63,395 bases of DNA from DATDAW01 sp036524675 (GCA_036524675.1 DATDBU010000053.1:1-63395), one strand, 5' to 3'. Counted from the stretch's first letter, positions 25,782 through 34,552 are shown. Translations and numbers: made by a program. Notes: generated from the letters alone by a model not told the origin.

Positions 25782-26450
25782 TTAAGCGTTGGCTTTTTCC
25801 TTCGGAGCGTCCGCTTTCGCAATGACGTCCTCTTTCTTACAGATCCAGACTTTGACGCCGATCTTACCGTAAACGGTATTAGCTTCTGCGAAGCCATAGT
25901 CGATCGGCGTGCGGAGCGTGTGAAGCGGAATTTTCCCTTCGCGATACCATTCCGCGCGGCTGATTTCCGCACCACCGAGACGGCCGGCGCTGCGGATTTT
26001 GATGCCTTGCGCGCCGAGTTCGATCGTCTGCTGCACCGTCTTTTTCATGGCGCGACGAAACGAAATACGACGTTCGATCTGAAGGGCGACGTTCTCAGCG
26101 ACGAGTTGTGCATCGAGTTCCGGCGTCTTGATCTCCTGGATATCGATCTTGACGGATTTGCCGCCCGCCATTTCGGTGATCTCACGCGTCATATTTTCGA
26201 TCTCTGCGCCTTTCCGGCCGATAACGATACCCGGACGAGCGGTGAAAATCGTAGCGCGAATGCTGTTCCAGGCGCGTTCAATGACGACTTTGGAGACTGC
26301 GGCCAGAGCGAGCTTTTTCTTGATGTAATTGCGGATCTCGATATCGGTCTTGAGGAAACCGGGCAATTCCTGGCGGTTGGCATACCAGCGGGAGCGCCAG
26401 TCGCGGCTCAGGGCTAAACGATAGCCGATAGGATTAACTTTCTGACCCAT
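25782..26450 (-). CDS. rpsC: 30S ribosomal protein S3
   Basis: 222 aa: MGQKVNPIGYRL at the start, a KH type-II domain with GxxG (PGIVIGRKGAEIENM) at about 75-90, and SGRLGGAEISRAEWYREGKIPLHTLRTPIDYG in the C-domain. It is part of the mRNA entry channel and helicase. It starts 3 bp after rplV. Confidence 0.98.
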   Translation of the reverse strand: MGQKVNPIGYRLALSRDWRSRWYANRQELPGFLKTDIEIRNYIKKKLALAAVSKVVIERAWNSIRATIFTARPGIVIGRKGAEIENMTREITEMAGGKSVKIDIQEIKTPELDAQLVAENVALQIERRISFRRAMKKTVQQTIELGAQGIKIRSAGRLGGAEISRAEWYREGKIPLHTLRTPIDYGFAEANTVYGKIGVKVWICKKEDVIAKADAPKEKANA

Positions 26451-26453
26451 AAT

Positions 26454-26930
26454 TTATTCTTTGGTTGCCGAGGCAACAGGTTCGGTGAGCACTTCGGCTT
26501 GCGCTTCAATCGGCTCGGAAGCTTTCACTGGTTTGGCTGAGGGTTTGCGGCTCTTTTTCGAAGCTGGCTTCCGCGTTTTATCCCGCTTTTCGATCTCAAT
26601 TTCATCGGTGAGCACGATGCGGATGTGGGACGTGCGTTTGCGGATCGGACTCGCGCTGCCGCGGGCGCGCGGACGAAAACGTTTGATCGTGGCGGATTCA
26701 CCGACGACCGCTTCCTTCACGACGAGGTTTTCTGCACGCAAGTCGTTGTTGTTCTCGGCATTGGCGATGGCGCTCTTAAGCGTCTTTTCCACCAGCGCGG
26801 CAGCCTTCTTCGGGCTGAACGCGACGATGTCGAGGGCTGCGGCGACCGGCAGTCCTTGGATCTCACGCGTCACTTCCCGGGCTTTGAACGCCGAGATGCG
26901 CGCGTATTTGTAAATGGATTTAACTTGCAT
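26454..26930 (-). CDS. rplV: 50S ribosomal protein L22 with C-terminal extension
   Basis: 158 aa from ATG 26930 (MQVKSIYKYARISAFKAREV); an in-frame ATG at 26954 would add 8 residues and overlap the upstream gene by 11 nt. The core ends near residue 112 with SHIRIVLTDE, and the tunnel hairpin is around KRFRPRARGSASPIRKR. The last 45 residues are a Lys/Pro/Ala/Glu-rich tail not found in typical L22. It follows the inserted coiled-coil gene by 13 nt. Confidence 0.96.
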   Translation of the reverse strand: MQVKSIYKYARISAFKAREVTREIQGLPVAAALDIVAFSPKKAAALVEKTLKSAIANAENNNDLRAENLVVKEAVVGESATIKRFRPRARGSASPIRKRTSHIRIVLTDEIEIEKRDKTRKPASKKSRKPSAKPVKASEPIEAQAEVLTEPVASATKE

Positions 26931-26943
26931 GTTTCTTAACTTT

Positions 26944-27771
26944 TTATTCCGCATCGACTTTCAATCGATGCCCAACTTTTACGGGGTTCTGGTCAGATAA
27001 CTGTTCCTGGATAAGGGCGCCACAGATGCGTTTACGAACGTCGACCACGCGGGCAAGAGCAATCGTTTGATCGCCGTTCATCACGCGAAACGGCATTCCG
27101 GCTTTGACGCCGTTTTCCGTACCGACATTTCCGACAAGGAGGCCGAGTTCCGATTTGACACTGATCACGCGAGCATTGGTCAAGTCCGGTGCTATAGGTT
27201 CGGCCTTGGCGACATTGCCACCGTTAAAGCCCATCGTCTCGTTCACTGAACGGAGTCGCGCTTCAACTTCTGCCCGCGCCTCTGGGTTTACCTCCTGCGC
27301 GCTTTTCAGCAGTGTCAAAACGGCTTCTGCAAGTCCTCCGAGTTCGTCGCGATATTTGGCCGACTGTTTCTGCGCCAATTGCAAATCACCCAGCGCTTTG
27401 ACGAGTCGTTGCTCGAGTTTCCGCGGATCATTGCCGACTGCACCTAAACCAATCGCTTCGATTCGCAGTTTCAGCGCTTTATTCTCCGCTTCGGCGGCAT
27501 CGGCCTCAACGCGGGCTTGCGCCAGCGTTTCGGTGATCGACTTGATCTGTTCAGCGAGGAGGACGTTTTGTTGCCGCAACGTCTCGTTCTCGGCAACAGC
27601 GCTCTGGATTGCCAGCTTCGCTTCGCCTGCCTCTATCTGTTTGTTGTTATCTGTTAAAGAACCGGGGAGATTTACTGTTTGTGCTGTCGCACTCACAGTC
27701 AGAACTCCCATCAGCAGCGTTCTGCTTATCCACTCTTTTGAGCGAACCAGACGCATTTGAGTGGTGCGCAT
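26944..27771 (-). CDS. Exported coiled-coil protein inserted in the S10 operon
   Basis: 275 aa, not a ribosomal protein. The N-terminus is basic and then hydrophobic (ISRTLLMGVLTVSATAQ), a likely signal peptide cleaved near residue 31. Residues about 40-110 are heptad-rich (AKLAIQSAVAENETLRQQNV, LAQARVEADAAEAENKALKLRIE) and predict a long coiled coil. A second helical part follows to about 175. The C-terminal 80 residues look like a small beta domain (ARVISVKSELGLLVGNVGTE, GVKAGMPFRVMNGDQTIALA, VVDVRKRICGALI). Function unknown. It sits between rpsS and rplV, same strand, spacers of 53 and 13 nt, so it is probably co-transcribed with ribosomal proteins. I recall no such gene in the canonical S10 operon. 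Confidence 0.85.
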   Translation of the reverse strand: MRTTQMRLVRSKEWISRTLLMGVLTVSATAQTVNLPGSLTDNNKQIEAGEAKLAIQSAVAENETLRQQNVLLAEQIKSITETLAQARVEADAAEAENKALKLRIEAIGLGAVGNDPRKLEQRLVKALGDLQLAQKQSAKYRDELGGLAEAVLTLLKSAQEVNPEARAEVEARLRSVNETMGFNGGNVAKAEPIAPDLTNARVISVKSELGLLVGNVGTENGVKAGMPFRVMNGDQTIALARVVDVRKRICGALIQEQLSDQNPVKVGHRLKVDAE

Positions 27772-27824
27772 GATTCGTTCGTTAAGGGTGCAGGCGGATC
27801 GCCGCTCTAAATTTTTAAATATCG

Positions 27825-28103
27825 TTACTTCGTCACTTTCGCCGTGTGGGAGCCGTGTTTCTTAAACACGCGCGTCGGCGAAAATTCGCCAAGCTTGTGG
27901 CCCACCATGTTTTCAGTAACGAAAACCGAGGCAAAAATCTTGCCGTTGTGAACCAAAAACGTATGGCCCACGAAATCCGGGGTGATCAACGAGCGGCGTG
28001 ACCAGGTTTTGATCGGCTTCTTCGTGCCTGCGTCGTTCTGCTTGTCGATTTTTTCGATAAGCTTGAAGTCCACAAACGGACCTTTTTTCAGTGATCTGCC
28101 CAT
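27825..28103 (-). CDS. rpsS: 30S ribosomal protein S19
   Basis: 92 aa: MGRSLKKGPFVD, TWSRRSLITPDFVGHTFLVHNGK, GHKLGEFSPTRVFKKHG. It binds the 16S 3' domain with S13. It starts 3 bp after rplB. Confidence 0.98.
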   Translation of the reverse strand: MGRSLKKGPFVDFKLIEKIDKQNDAGTKKPIKTWSRRSLITPDFVGHTFLVHNGKIFASVFVTENMVGHKLGEFSPTRVFKKHGSHTAKVTK

Positions 28104-28106
28104 AAA

Positions 28107-28955
28107 TTATTTCTTCTTGGAAGGCTTGCGGCGTTCGATGATGAAACGGTTGCTCGGCTTGTGCTTGCGGCGGGTCTTGAAGCCTTTCGCGAGCTGGCCC
28201 CAAGGGCTCATCGGATGGTGACGTCCGCCACCGCCCTTGCTCTTGCCTTGACCACCACCCATGGGGTGGTCGACCGGGTTCATGACCATACCACGCACGG
28301 TCGGGCGGATGCCTTTCCAGCGGGACCGGCCGGCCTTGCCGCCCGATACGTTCATGTGTTCGATATTGCCGACCTGGCCGACAGTAGCATAGCAGGTGTC
28401 GATGATCTGCCGGATTTCACCAGAAGGCATCTTGATCAATGCGTAGCCACCCTCGCGGTTGCTCAACACAGCCACTTGGCCAGCGCTACGGGCAACCTGA
28501 CCGCCACGGCCGGGAACGAGCTCGATATTGTGAATATTGGTGCCGAGCGGGATGGATTTCAGCGGAAGCGAATTACCGATTTCTGGCGCAACATTCTCAC
28601 CGGCAGCGACTTTCGCACCGACTTTAAGGCCAATCGGTGCCAGGATGTACGCTTTCGTTCCGTCCGTGTAGTTCAGCAAAGCGATGCGTGCCGAACGATT
28701 CGGATCGTATTCGATGGCAACAACCTCGGCGACGACGTCGCGCTTGGAGCGCTTGAAATCGATGATGCGGAGTTTTTTCTTATGCCCGCCGCCGATGTGA
28801 CGGGTCGTGATCCGGCCATTGTTGTTGCGTCCACCCGTTTTCTTGAGCGTCTTGACGAGGCTCTTCTCCGGCTTGGATTTGGTGATTTCCTCAAAAGACG
28901 GCAGCTGTTTGTAACGGCTTGCCGGAGTAAGAGGACGGAAGGTTTTAAGTGCCAT
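28107..28955 (-). CDS. rplB: 50S ribosomal protein L2
   Basis: 282 aa, slightly longer than E. coli (273). GGRNNNGRITTRHIGGGHKK near the N-terminus, SAGQVAVLSNREGGYALIKMPSGE, and the C-terminal HPMGGGQGKSKGGGGRHHPM that reaches the peptidyl-transferase region (key His in GGGGRHH). Needed for subunit association. Confidence 0.98.
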   Translation of the reverse strand: MALKTFRPLTPASRYKQLPSFEEITKSKPEKSLVKTLKKTGGRNNNGRITTRHIGGGHKKKLRIIDFKRSKRDVVAEVVAIEYDPNRSARIALLNYTDGTKAYILAPIGLKVGAKVAAGENVAPEIGNSLPLKSIPLGTNIHNIELVPGRGGQVARSAGQVAVLSNREGGYALIKMPSGEIRQIIDTCYATVGQVGNIEHMNVSGGKAGRSRWKGIRPTVRGMVMNPVDHPMGGGQGKSKGGGGRHHPMSPWGQLAKGFKTRRKHKPSNRFIIERRKPSKKK

Positions 28956-28983
28956 GGTTAGTAAACGCGGAGATTCGGTCCGA

Positions 28984-29268
28984 TTAAGCCAGATCGATCT
29001 TCTCGCCCTCCTTCAAAGTGACAATTGCCTTTTTCCAGTGCGGCTTGCGGCCGAAGTCGGCACGACGTTCGCGCTTCTTTTTGCCGGCGTAGTTCGCAGT
29101 GTTCACGGCGACGACGGTTTTGCTGAAGAGTTTTTCAACAGCCGCCTTGATCTGGATTTTGTTCGCTGCCGGATTGACGCGGAAAACGTATTGATTCTTC
29201 TGCTCGGAAAGCAGGGTCGCTTTCTCCGTCAAGCGAACGGTTTGGATGACATCGTAGACTTCGTTCAT
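28984..29268 (-). CDS. rplW: 50S ribosomal protein L23
   Basis: 94 aa: VRLTEKATLL, NQYVFRVNPAANKIQIKAAVEKLF, VNTANYAGKKKR. It sits at the exit tunnel and docks trigger factor. It follows rplD by 1 bp. Confidence 0.97.
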   Translation of the reverse strand: MNEVYDVIQTVRLTEKATLLSEQKNQYVFRVNPAANKIQIKAAVEKLFSKTVVAVNTANYAGKKKRERRADFGRKPHWKKAIVTLKEGEKIDLA

Positions 29269-29269
29269 T

Positions 29270-29878
29270 TCAGGCGGCCCTTTCTGCGAGTTTGACGAGA
29301 GCGTCTTTCACGATCACGATTTTACGGAAAGCGAGAAGCTGCTCAGTATTAACGTCAGTGGCGGTGTTCAGTAGAACGTTGGCGACGTTGCGCGCGGCTT
29401 TGTAGGTGTTGTCATCAAAGGCCAGCGCGATCACGAGGACTTTTTCCTCGTTGGTCTGCTCTTTGAGGAGCGCGACAAATTGTTTGGTTTTGGGTTCGGA
29501 AACCGAAAACGCATCGACGGTGAGGACGTCCCCAGCGGCGATTTTCGTGCTGAGCGCCTTGCGGAACGCAAGACGACGGACCGATTTCGGCACTTTTTTC
29601 GAGTAATCACGCGGCTTGGGACCGAATGCGACGCCGCCTCCGCTCCAAACTGGCGAGGATTTGTAACCGGCGCGGGCGCGGCCGGTGCCTTTCTGGCGCC
29701 ACGGTTTTGAGCCGGAACCGCTGACTTCGGCTTTTGTCTTTGTACTCGCAGTGCCGCTGCGGCGCGCCGCACGCATGGCAACTACGGTTTCGTGGACAGC
29801 TTGGGTGCCGCGGCCATTCTCAATCACATTGATATTGGCGGCCTTGGCGTCTTCGATGGTGAGAACGTTTGCGCTCAT
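29270..29878 (-). CDS. rplD: 50S ribosomal protein L4
   Basis: 202 aa: the tunnel-lining loop TKAEVSGSGSKPWRQKGTGRARAG is intact at about 47-70. It constricts the exit tunnel together with L22; in E. coli L4 also represses the S10 operon, but whether that holds here cannot be seen. Confidence 0.97.
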   Translation of the reverse strand: MSANVLTIEDAKAANINVIENGRGTQAVHETVVAMRAARRSGTASTKTKAEVSGSGSKPWRQKGTGRARAGYKSSPVWSGGGVAFGPKPRDYSKKVPKSVRRLAFRKALSTKIAAGDVLTVDAFSVSEPKTKQFVALLKEQTNEEKVLVIALAFDDNTYKAARNVANVLLNTATDVNTEQLLAFRKIVIVKDALVKLAERAA

Positions 29879-29880
29879 GG

Positions 29881-30534
29881 TTATTTGGCCGCCTCCGACG
29901 GAGCTGGAGATTTGATGGCCGGACGGACAACAACGTATCCGCCGTTCGCGCCGGGAACTGCGCCGGCGACAAGGATGACATTTTCTTCTTCGCGCACTTG
30001 GACGATGCGGAGGTTCTGCACGGTGACACGCTCATCACCCATGTGACCGGGCATGCCCATGTTTTTCCAGACACGACCCGGAGTGGACCGGTTGCCGATG
30101 GCGCCGTTACGACGGTGCGTTTTGGAACCGTGCGCCGCACCTTGGCCATGGAAGTTGTGCTTCTTCATGACGCCCTGGAAGCCTTTGCCTTTGCTTTGGC
30201 CGATGACATCGACCAATTGGCCAGGCTGGAAACGAGTGACCCCGATGGTGACGTCCGTGGCAGGAATTTCGCCGTCTTCGAGGCGGAATTCCGTGACAAA
30301 TTTCTTCGGAGCGGACTCCGCTTTCTTGAAGTGACCCAGTTCAGCCTGGGTAACGCGCGATTCCTTTTGCGTGTCGAAACCGACCTGCGCGGCGGAATAA
30401 CCATCGTTTTCGACGGTCTTCACCTGCAACAGGGTATTTTCGCCCGCCGCAATGACGGTAACCGGCGTCGCGCGACCCTTATCATCATAGACTCGGGTCA
30501 TGCCGATCTTTTTACCTAGAAGTCCAATTCTCAT
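29881..30534 (-). CDS. rplC: 50S ribosomal protein L3
   Basis: 217 aa: MRIGLLGKKIGMTRVYDDKG, DVIGQSKGKGFQGVMKKHNFHG, GSTPGRVWKNMGMPGHMGDERVT. The long loop reaches the peptidyl-transferase centre. It follows rpsJ by 50 bp and overlaps nothing. Confidence 0.98.
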   Translation of the reverse strand: MRIGLLGKKIGMTRVYDDKGRATPVTVIAAGENTLLQVKTVENDGYSAAQVGFDTQKESRVTQAELGHFKKAESAPKKFVTEFRLEDGEIPATDVTIGVTRFQPGQLVDVIGQSKGKGFQGVMKKHNFHGQGAAHGSKTHRRNGAIGNRSTPGRVWKNMGMPGHMGDERVTVQNLRIVQVREEENVILVAGAVPGANGGYVVVRPAIKSPAPSEAAK

Positions 30535-30584
30535 AAAATATTCAAGCGGTTCGTGTTTAAGACCATCTCAACGTGCCGGGCACG

Positions 30585-30896
30585 TCAGATTTTGATGGTG
30601 ATGTCCACACCCGCGGGCAGGTTCAGTTTGCGCAATTCGTCCACCGTCTTCGCCGTCGGCTCGATAATATCGAGCAGGCGTTTGTGGGTGCGCACTTCAA
30701 ATTGTTCCATCGACTTTTTGTCGACGTGTGGTGAACGGTTCACCGTGAATTTCTCGATTCGAGTCGGGAGCGGAATCGGGCCGGCAACGCGGGCGCCGGT
30801 GCGCTTTGCAGTCTCGACGATTTCGACCGAGGACTGGTCGAGCATCCGGTAGTCGAAACCTTTAAGACGGATGCGAATGCGTTGGCCGGTAGTCAT
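30585..30896 (-). CDS. rpsJ: 30S ribosomal protein S10
   Basis: 103 aa: IRIRLKGFDYRMLDQS, VAGPIPLPTRIEKFTVNRSPHVDKKSMEQFEVRTHKR. It is part of the 30S head and the NusB-S10 antitermination complex. It usually follows tuf, but here it directly follows fusA across 33 bp of heptamer repeat. Confidence 0.98.
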   Translation of the reverse strand: MTTGQRIRIRLKGFDYRMLDQSSVEIVETAKRTGARVAGPIPLPTRIEKFTVNRSPHVDKKSMEQFEVRTHKRLLDIIEPTAKTVDELRKLNLPAGVDITIKI

Positions 30897-30897
30897 A

Positions 30898-30932
30898 TTA
30901 AGTCAAAAGTTAAAAGGCGGAATGCGGAATTA
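30898..30932. repeat. Heptamer array between fusA and rpsJ
   Basis: Reads AAGTCAA, AAGTTAA, AAGGCGG, AATGCGG, AATTA, a degenerate period-7 run that occupies the whole spacer where tuf is found in many bacteria. Confidence 0.6.
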
Positions 30933-33101
30933 TTTTTCTTTCGAGTCCAGGACAGCCGCGAGGACCTGAGCCGGGACCTGCTCGAAATGCGAGGGTTCCA
31001 TCGAGTAGGAGGAACGACCTTTCGACAGCGAACGGATGGCGGTTGCGTATCCGAACATCTCGGCAAGCGGCACTTCTGCATTGATGATGCTGAGGTTGGC
31101 TTTCGCTTCGATGCTGTTGATGCGACCGCGACGGCGATTGAGGTCACCCATGATATCGCCCTGAAATTCTTCCGGTGTGCTGTTTTCGACCTTCATGATC
31201 GGCTCCAGCAGGATGGAGTTCGCGTTCTTGAATCCATCTTTCATCGCGAAAATCGCAGCCAGCTTGAACGCCATTTCATTGGAGTCCACGTCGTGATAGC
31301 TGCCGAAAACAATATCGACCTCGACGTCGATGACGGGATAGCCGCCCAAAATGCCGTTGAGAACAGCCTCTTCGATGCCTTTCTTAACCGCCGGGATGTA
31401 TTCCTTGGGAATCGTTCCACCGACGATCTTGTTTTCGATGACGAGGCCCTTGCCGCGCTCGGCAGGACGGACATCGACTTCAACGTGGCCATATTGACCG
31501 CGGCCACCGGATTGTTTGATGAGCTTGCCGACGCCGTGAGCGTTTTTGGTGATGGTTTCGCGGTAGGCGATCTGCGGTTTGCCAGCGTTCGCGTCCACTT
31601 TAAACTCGCGCAACATACGGTCGCGGATGATTTCGAGGTGGAGCTCGCCCATGCCGGCGATGATCGTTTGACCGGTGTCTTCGTTGGTGAAAACGCGGAA
31701 AGTCGGATCTTCTTCGGCGAGGCGTTGAAGGGCGGTCGCCATTTTTTCCTGGTCAATCTTGGTCTTTGGCTCAATGGCCATCGAGATAACCGGATCAGGG
31801 AAGGAAGGCGGCTCGAGGAGGATCGGATGATCTTCGTCGCAAAGGGTGTCGCCGGTGGTGATGTTTTTGATGCCGACGATGGCAGCGATGTCGCCGGAGT
31901 AACAAACGTCGATGTCCTGACGTTTGTCGGCCTGAATCTGAATCAGGCGACTGATGCGTTCGCGCTTGTTCGTACGCGGGTTGTAAACGGTATCGCCCTT
32001 GGTCAGTTTGCCGCTGTAAACACGGAAGAACACGAGCTTGCCAACGAACGGATCACTCCAGAGTTTGAACGCGAGGGAGCAGAATTTCCCATTGTCATCG
32101 GTCAGCGCCGTGAGCGGAGTCGCGTCGTCAGGATTCTGGCCTTTGGCAGCCGGAATATCGAGCGGGCTTGGAAGATAGTCGACAACGGCGTCGACCAAAA
32201 ACTGGACGCCTTTGTTTTTAAAGGCGGAGCCGCCGACGACCGGGACAAATTTGTTTGCGATTGTCTGACGGCGGATGCCGGCTTTCAGCATTTCCGGGGT
32301 GATCGGCTGTTCTTCGAGATAAGCCATGCCGACTTCGTCATCGAGGTCGGAGATTGCGGTAACGAGATCGTTGTAGGCTTTATCGACGAGACCGTTGTAT
32401 TCGGCGGGGATTTCTTCGATGTTGTATTTCGAACCCATCGAAGCGTCATCGACGTAGACGACGGCCTTCCTGTTGATGATATCGAACTGGCCTTTGAGAT
32501 GATCTTCCTTCCCGTAAGGAATGAGAACGGGCCAGGCGTTTGCGCTGAGTTTCTTGCGCATGGAATCGATGGCGGCGTCAAAATCGGCGCCAACACGATC
32601 CATTTTGTTGATGAAAGCAATGCGGGGAACTTCGTATTTGTTCGCCTGACGCCAGACGGTCTCGGATTGCGGCTGCACGCCGGCGACCGCGTCGAAAACG
32701 GCAATTGCGCCGTCGAGAACACGCAGCGAACGTTCGACTTCGGCCGTGAAATCCACGTGGCCGGGAGTGTCAATGATGTTGATGCGCTGTTTGATACCCT
32801 CGAAAACCTTATAAACGCCGCCTTCCTTGCGCTGAAGCCACGAACAAGTCGTCGCGGCAGAAGTGATAGTGATACCGCGTTCGCGTTCCTGCTCCATCCA
32901 GTCGGTGACAGTGGTGCCCTCGTGCACCTCACCGATCTTGTGAATCATGCCGGTGTAGAACAGGATGCGCTCGGTGAGCGTCGTCTTGCCGGCGTCAATG
33001 TGCGCCGCAATCCCGATGTTGCGTGTGCGTTCAAGCGGGAAAGCGCGATCCGGGGAATTCGGGTTCGAGGTCATAGGTTTGGCTTCGAGTATGGCGGACA
33101 T
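30930..33101 (-). CDS. fusA: Elongation factor G
   Basis: 723 aa. G1 AHIDAGKTT, G2 region GTTVTDWMEQERERGITITSA, G3 DTPGHVDF, G4 NKMD, then domains II-V ending GRSSYSMEPSHFEQVP. It translocates tRNA-mRNA. The sequence RERGITITSAATTC is of the ordinary EF-G1 type. A short 20-residue N-terminal leader precedes the G domain. A 919-codon open frame on the opposite strand is an artefact of codon bias. Confidence 0.98.
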   Translation of the reverse strand: MSAILEAKPMTSNPNSPDRAFPLERTRNIGIAAHIDAGKTTLTERILFYTGMIHKIGEVHEGTTVTDWMEQERERGITITSAATTCSWLQRKEGGVYKVFEGIKQRINIIDTPGHVDFTAEVERSLRVLDGAIAVFDAVAGVQPQSETVWRQANKYEVPRIAFINKMDRVGADFDAAIDSMRKKLSANAWPVLIPYGKEDHLKGQFDIINRKAVVYVDDASMGSKYNIEEIPAEYNGLVDKAYNDLVTAISDLDDEVGMAYLEEQPITPEMLKAGIRRQTIANKFVPVVGGSAFKNKGVQFLVDAVVDYLPSPLDIPAAKGQNPDDATPLTALTDDNGKFCSLAFKLWSDPFVGKLVFFRVYSGKLTKGDTVYNPRTNKRERISRLIQIQADKRQDIDVCYSGDIAAIVGIKNITTGDTLCDEDHPILLEPPSFPDPVISMAIEPKTKIDQEKMATALQRLAEEDPTFRVFTNEDTGQTIIAGMGELHLEIIRDRMLREFKVDANAGKPQIAYRETITKNAHGVGKLIKQSGGRGQYGHVEVDVRPAERGKGLVIENKIVGGTIPKEYIPAVKKGIEEAVLNGILGGYPVIDVEVDIVFGSYHDVDSNEMAFKLAAIFAMKDGFKNANSILLEPIMKVENSTPEEFQGDIMGDLNRRRGRINSIEAKANLSIINAEVPLAEMFGYATAIRSLSKGRSSYSMEPSHFEQVPAQVLAAVLDSKEK

Positions 33102-33152
33102 TGCGTGTCGGGTTTAAGTCAGGCTTCTGTCGAAAAATTCGGCTCGCTGATT

Positions 33153-33626
33153 TTAGAAGCGGAAATGAGCGAAGGCGCGATTGGCCTGCGCCATTTTATG
33201 GGTGTCATCCCGTTTCTTGATCGCATTGCCCTGACCGGCGGCAGCATCTTTGAGTTCGTAGGCGAGAGCATCCACCATCGGGATGCCACGGCGTTTCTGC
33301 GCAAAACCGACAATCCAGCGCATGGCGAGGGCGATTTGCCGGGCCTGCGGGACTTCCATGGGAACCTGATACGTGGCGCCACCGACACGGCGGGATTTAA
33401 CTTCGAGACGAGGCTTCACGTTGTCGAGCGCCTTGTGGAGAGTTTCGAGCGGATCAACGACGTCCGTGCCTTCGCGGCTTTTCTCGATCGCGGTGTAAAC
33501 GATCTTTTCCGCGATGGACTTTTTACCGGAAGTCATGACCGTGCTAATGAGCTGCGCGACCTCGTGGGATCCGTAACGGCCATCGATGGTCTCGACTTTA
33601 TGAATGGTTTTGCGACGACGGGACAT
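33153..33626 (-). CDS. rpsG: 30S ribosomal protein S7
   Basis: 157 aa: MSRRRKTIHK, ISTVMTSGKKSIAEKIVYTAIE, RRVGGATYQVPMEVPQARQIALAMRWI, MAQANRAFAHFRF. It organises the 30S head at the E site. The str order rpsL-rpsG-fusA is canonical. Confidence 0.98.
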   Translation of the reverse strand: MSRRRKTIHKVETIDGRYGSHEVAQLISTVMTSGKKSIAEKIVYTAIEKSREGTDVVDPLETLHKALDNVKPRLEVKSRRVGGATYQVPMEVPQARQIALAMRWIVGFAQKRRGIPMVDALAYELKDAAAGQGNAIKKRDDTHKMAQANRAFAHFRF

Positions 33627-33637
33627 GGAAGCGGTGC

Positions 33638-33665
33638 CTAAAGTTTAAAGTTTGTAAGTTTTAAG
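33638..33665. repeat. Heptamer array between rpsL and rpsG
   Basis: AAGTTTA, AAGTTTG and a degenerate TAAGTTTTAAGG fill the rpsL-rpsG spacer; same word family as the 16.7-kb array. Confidence 0.65.
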
Positions 33666-33679
33666 GAGAACGCCGCGCG

Positions 33680-34102
33680 TTATTTCTTGCCGCCTTTGCC
33701 ACCTTTACCCTTGGCTGCGGTTTCCTGGCCGGGCTTCGGTTTCTTGGCGCCGTATTTGGAACGGCTGCGACGACGACCATCTACGCCGAGGCTGTCGAGG
33801 GTACCACGAACGATGTGGTAACGCACACCCGGCAAATCTTTCACACGGCCGCCACGAACGAGGACGATGGAGTGTTCCTGAAGATTGTGACCTTCACCGG
33901 GGATGTAAGCGATGACTTCCTGACCATTCGTGAGGCGGACTTTGGCGACCTTACGAAGAGCGGAGTTCGGCTTTTTCGGGGTGCGGGTCATGACTTGCAC
34001 GCAGACGCCGCGACGCTGCGGGCAGCTAACAAGCGCCGGCGATTTGGATTTCACCGTCACCTTTTGGCGACCTTTTCTGACGAGCTGGTTGATCGTTGGC
34101 AT
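33680..34102 (-). CDS. rpsL: 30S ribosomal protein S12
   Basis: 140 aa from ATG 34102 (MPTINQLVRKGR); the longer frame to 34207 is leader. CPQRRGVCVQVMTRTPKKPNSALRKVAKVRL carries the Lys of streptomycin resistance fame, and DLPGVRYHIVRGTLDS is intact. The C-terminal 15 residues are a Lys/Gly tail. It is the first gene of the whole ribosomal unit, with rpoBC not adjacent. Confidence 0.98.
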   Translation of the reverse strand: MPTINQLVRKGRQKVTVKSKSPALVSCPQRRGVCVQVMTRTPKKPNSALRKVAKVRLTNGQEVIAYIPGEGHNLQEHSIVLVRGGRVKDLPGVRYHIVRGTLDSLGVDGRRRSRSKYGAKKPKPGQETAAKGKGGKGGKK

Positions 34103-34150
34103 CGAATGGTTTTCTAAAATTTTTTCGGCTCCGTACTGGAATCCGGGGAC

Positions 34151-34173
34151 AAAAAGCCCGCCTCGGCGGGTTT
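34151..34173 (-). terminator. Hairpin plus T-run in the rpsL leader
   Basis: Minus strand: CCCGC, CGAG loop, GCGGG, C, then five T. It lies about 50-70 bp upstream of rpsL. Depending on the promoter it is either an attenuator of the ribosomal operon or a distant terminator for glgX. Confidence 0.6.
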
Positions 34174-34199
34174 GGTTTACTCGGCCCACCAGACGCGGG

Positions 34200-34235
34200 G
34201 AGCGCAAACAGTAGGTATTTCGCCACCCTTCGCAA
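34200..34235 (-). promoter_or_regulatory. Candidate promoter of the ribosomal cluster
   Basis: Minus-strand -35-like TTGCGA (34235-34230), 16-bp spacer, -10-like TACTGT (34213-34208), followed by a GC-rich discriminator as in stringently controlled ribosomal promoters. Weak match to consensus, so tentative. Confidence 0.3.
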
Positions 34236-34552
34236 GTTAATTTTCCGAAATTTTCAACCTGCGAATTCCCGGGACCGAGGGGGCTTGCCCAGGGACCGAG
34301 GGGGCTAGCAACCTGCCTTATCGCGCATGTTTTGCAAGGGACGGTTTAGGCGAATTTTGGGTGCGTCACAAATTAATTGCAAAAATGACCGCAGGCCGCG
34401 CCCGCGGTCCGGGTTTACGTCCCAGTCGCAATCCAAAAGCGGCTGGAACAAAACGTCAGATCCCGACTGGCCATCGCATTACGGAATGATAGGATCGTAA
34501 CAGGGCCCAAGCAGGGTACTGCCCGGCGTGCTCGTGCCATACGGGACAAAAC
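34236..34552. other. Spacer between glgX and the ribosomal operon
   Basis: No gene seen. Contains a 15-bp direct repeat GGGACCGAGGGGGCT at 34271-34285 and 34292-34306, and otherwise unremarkable sequence. Confidence 0.5.

Noticed and set aside
30882..33641. 919-codon open frame antisense to fusA and rpsG
   Set aside because: It mirrors codon-biased genes exactly, has no recognisable domain, and fusA/rpsG on the other strand are certain.
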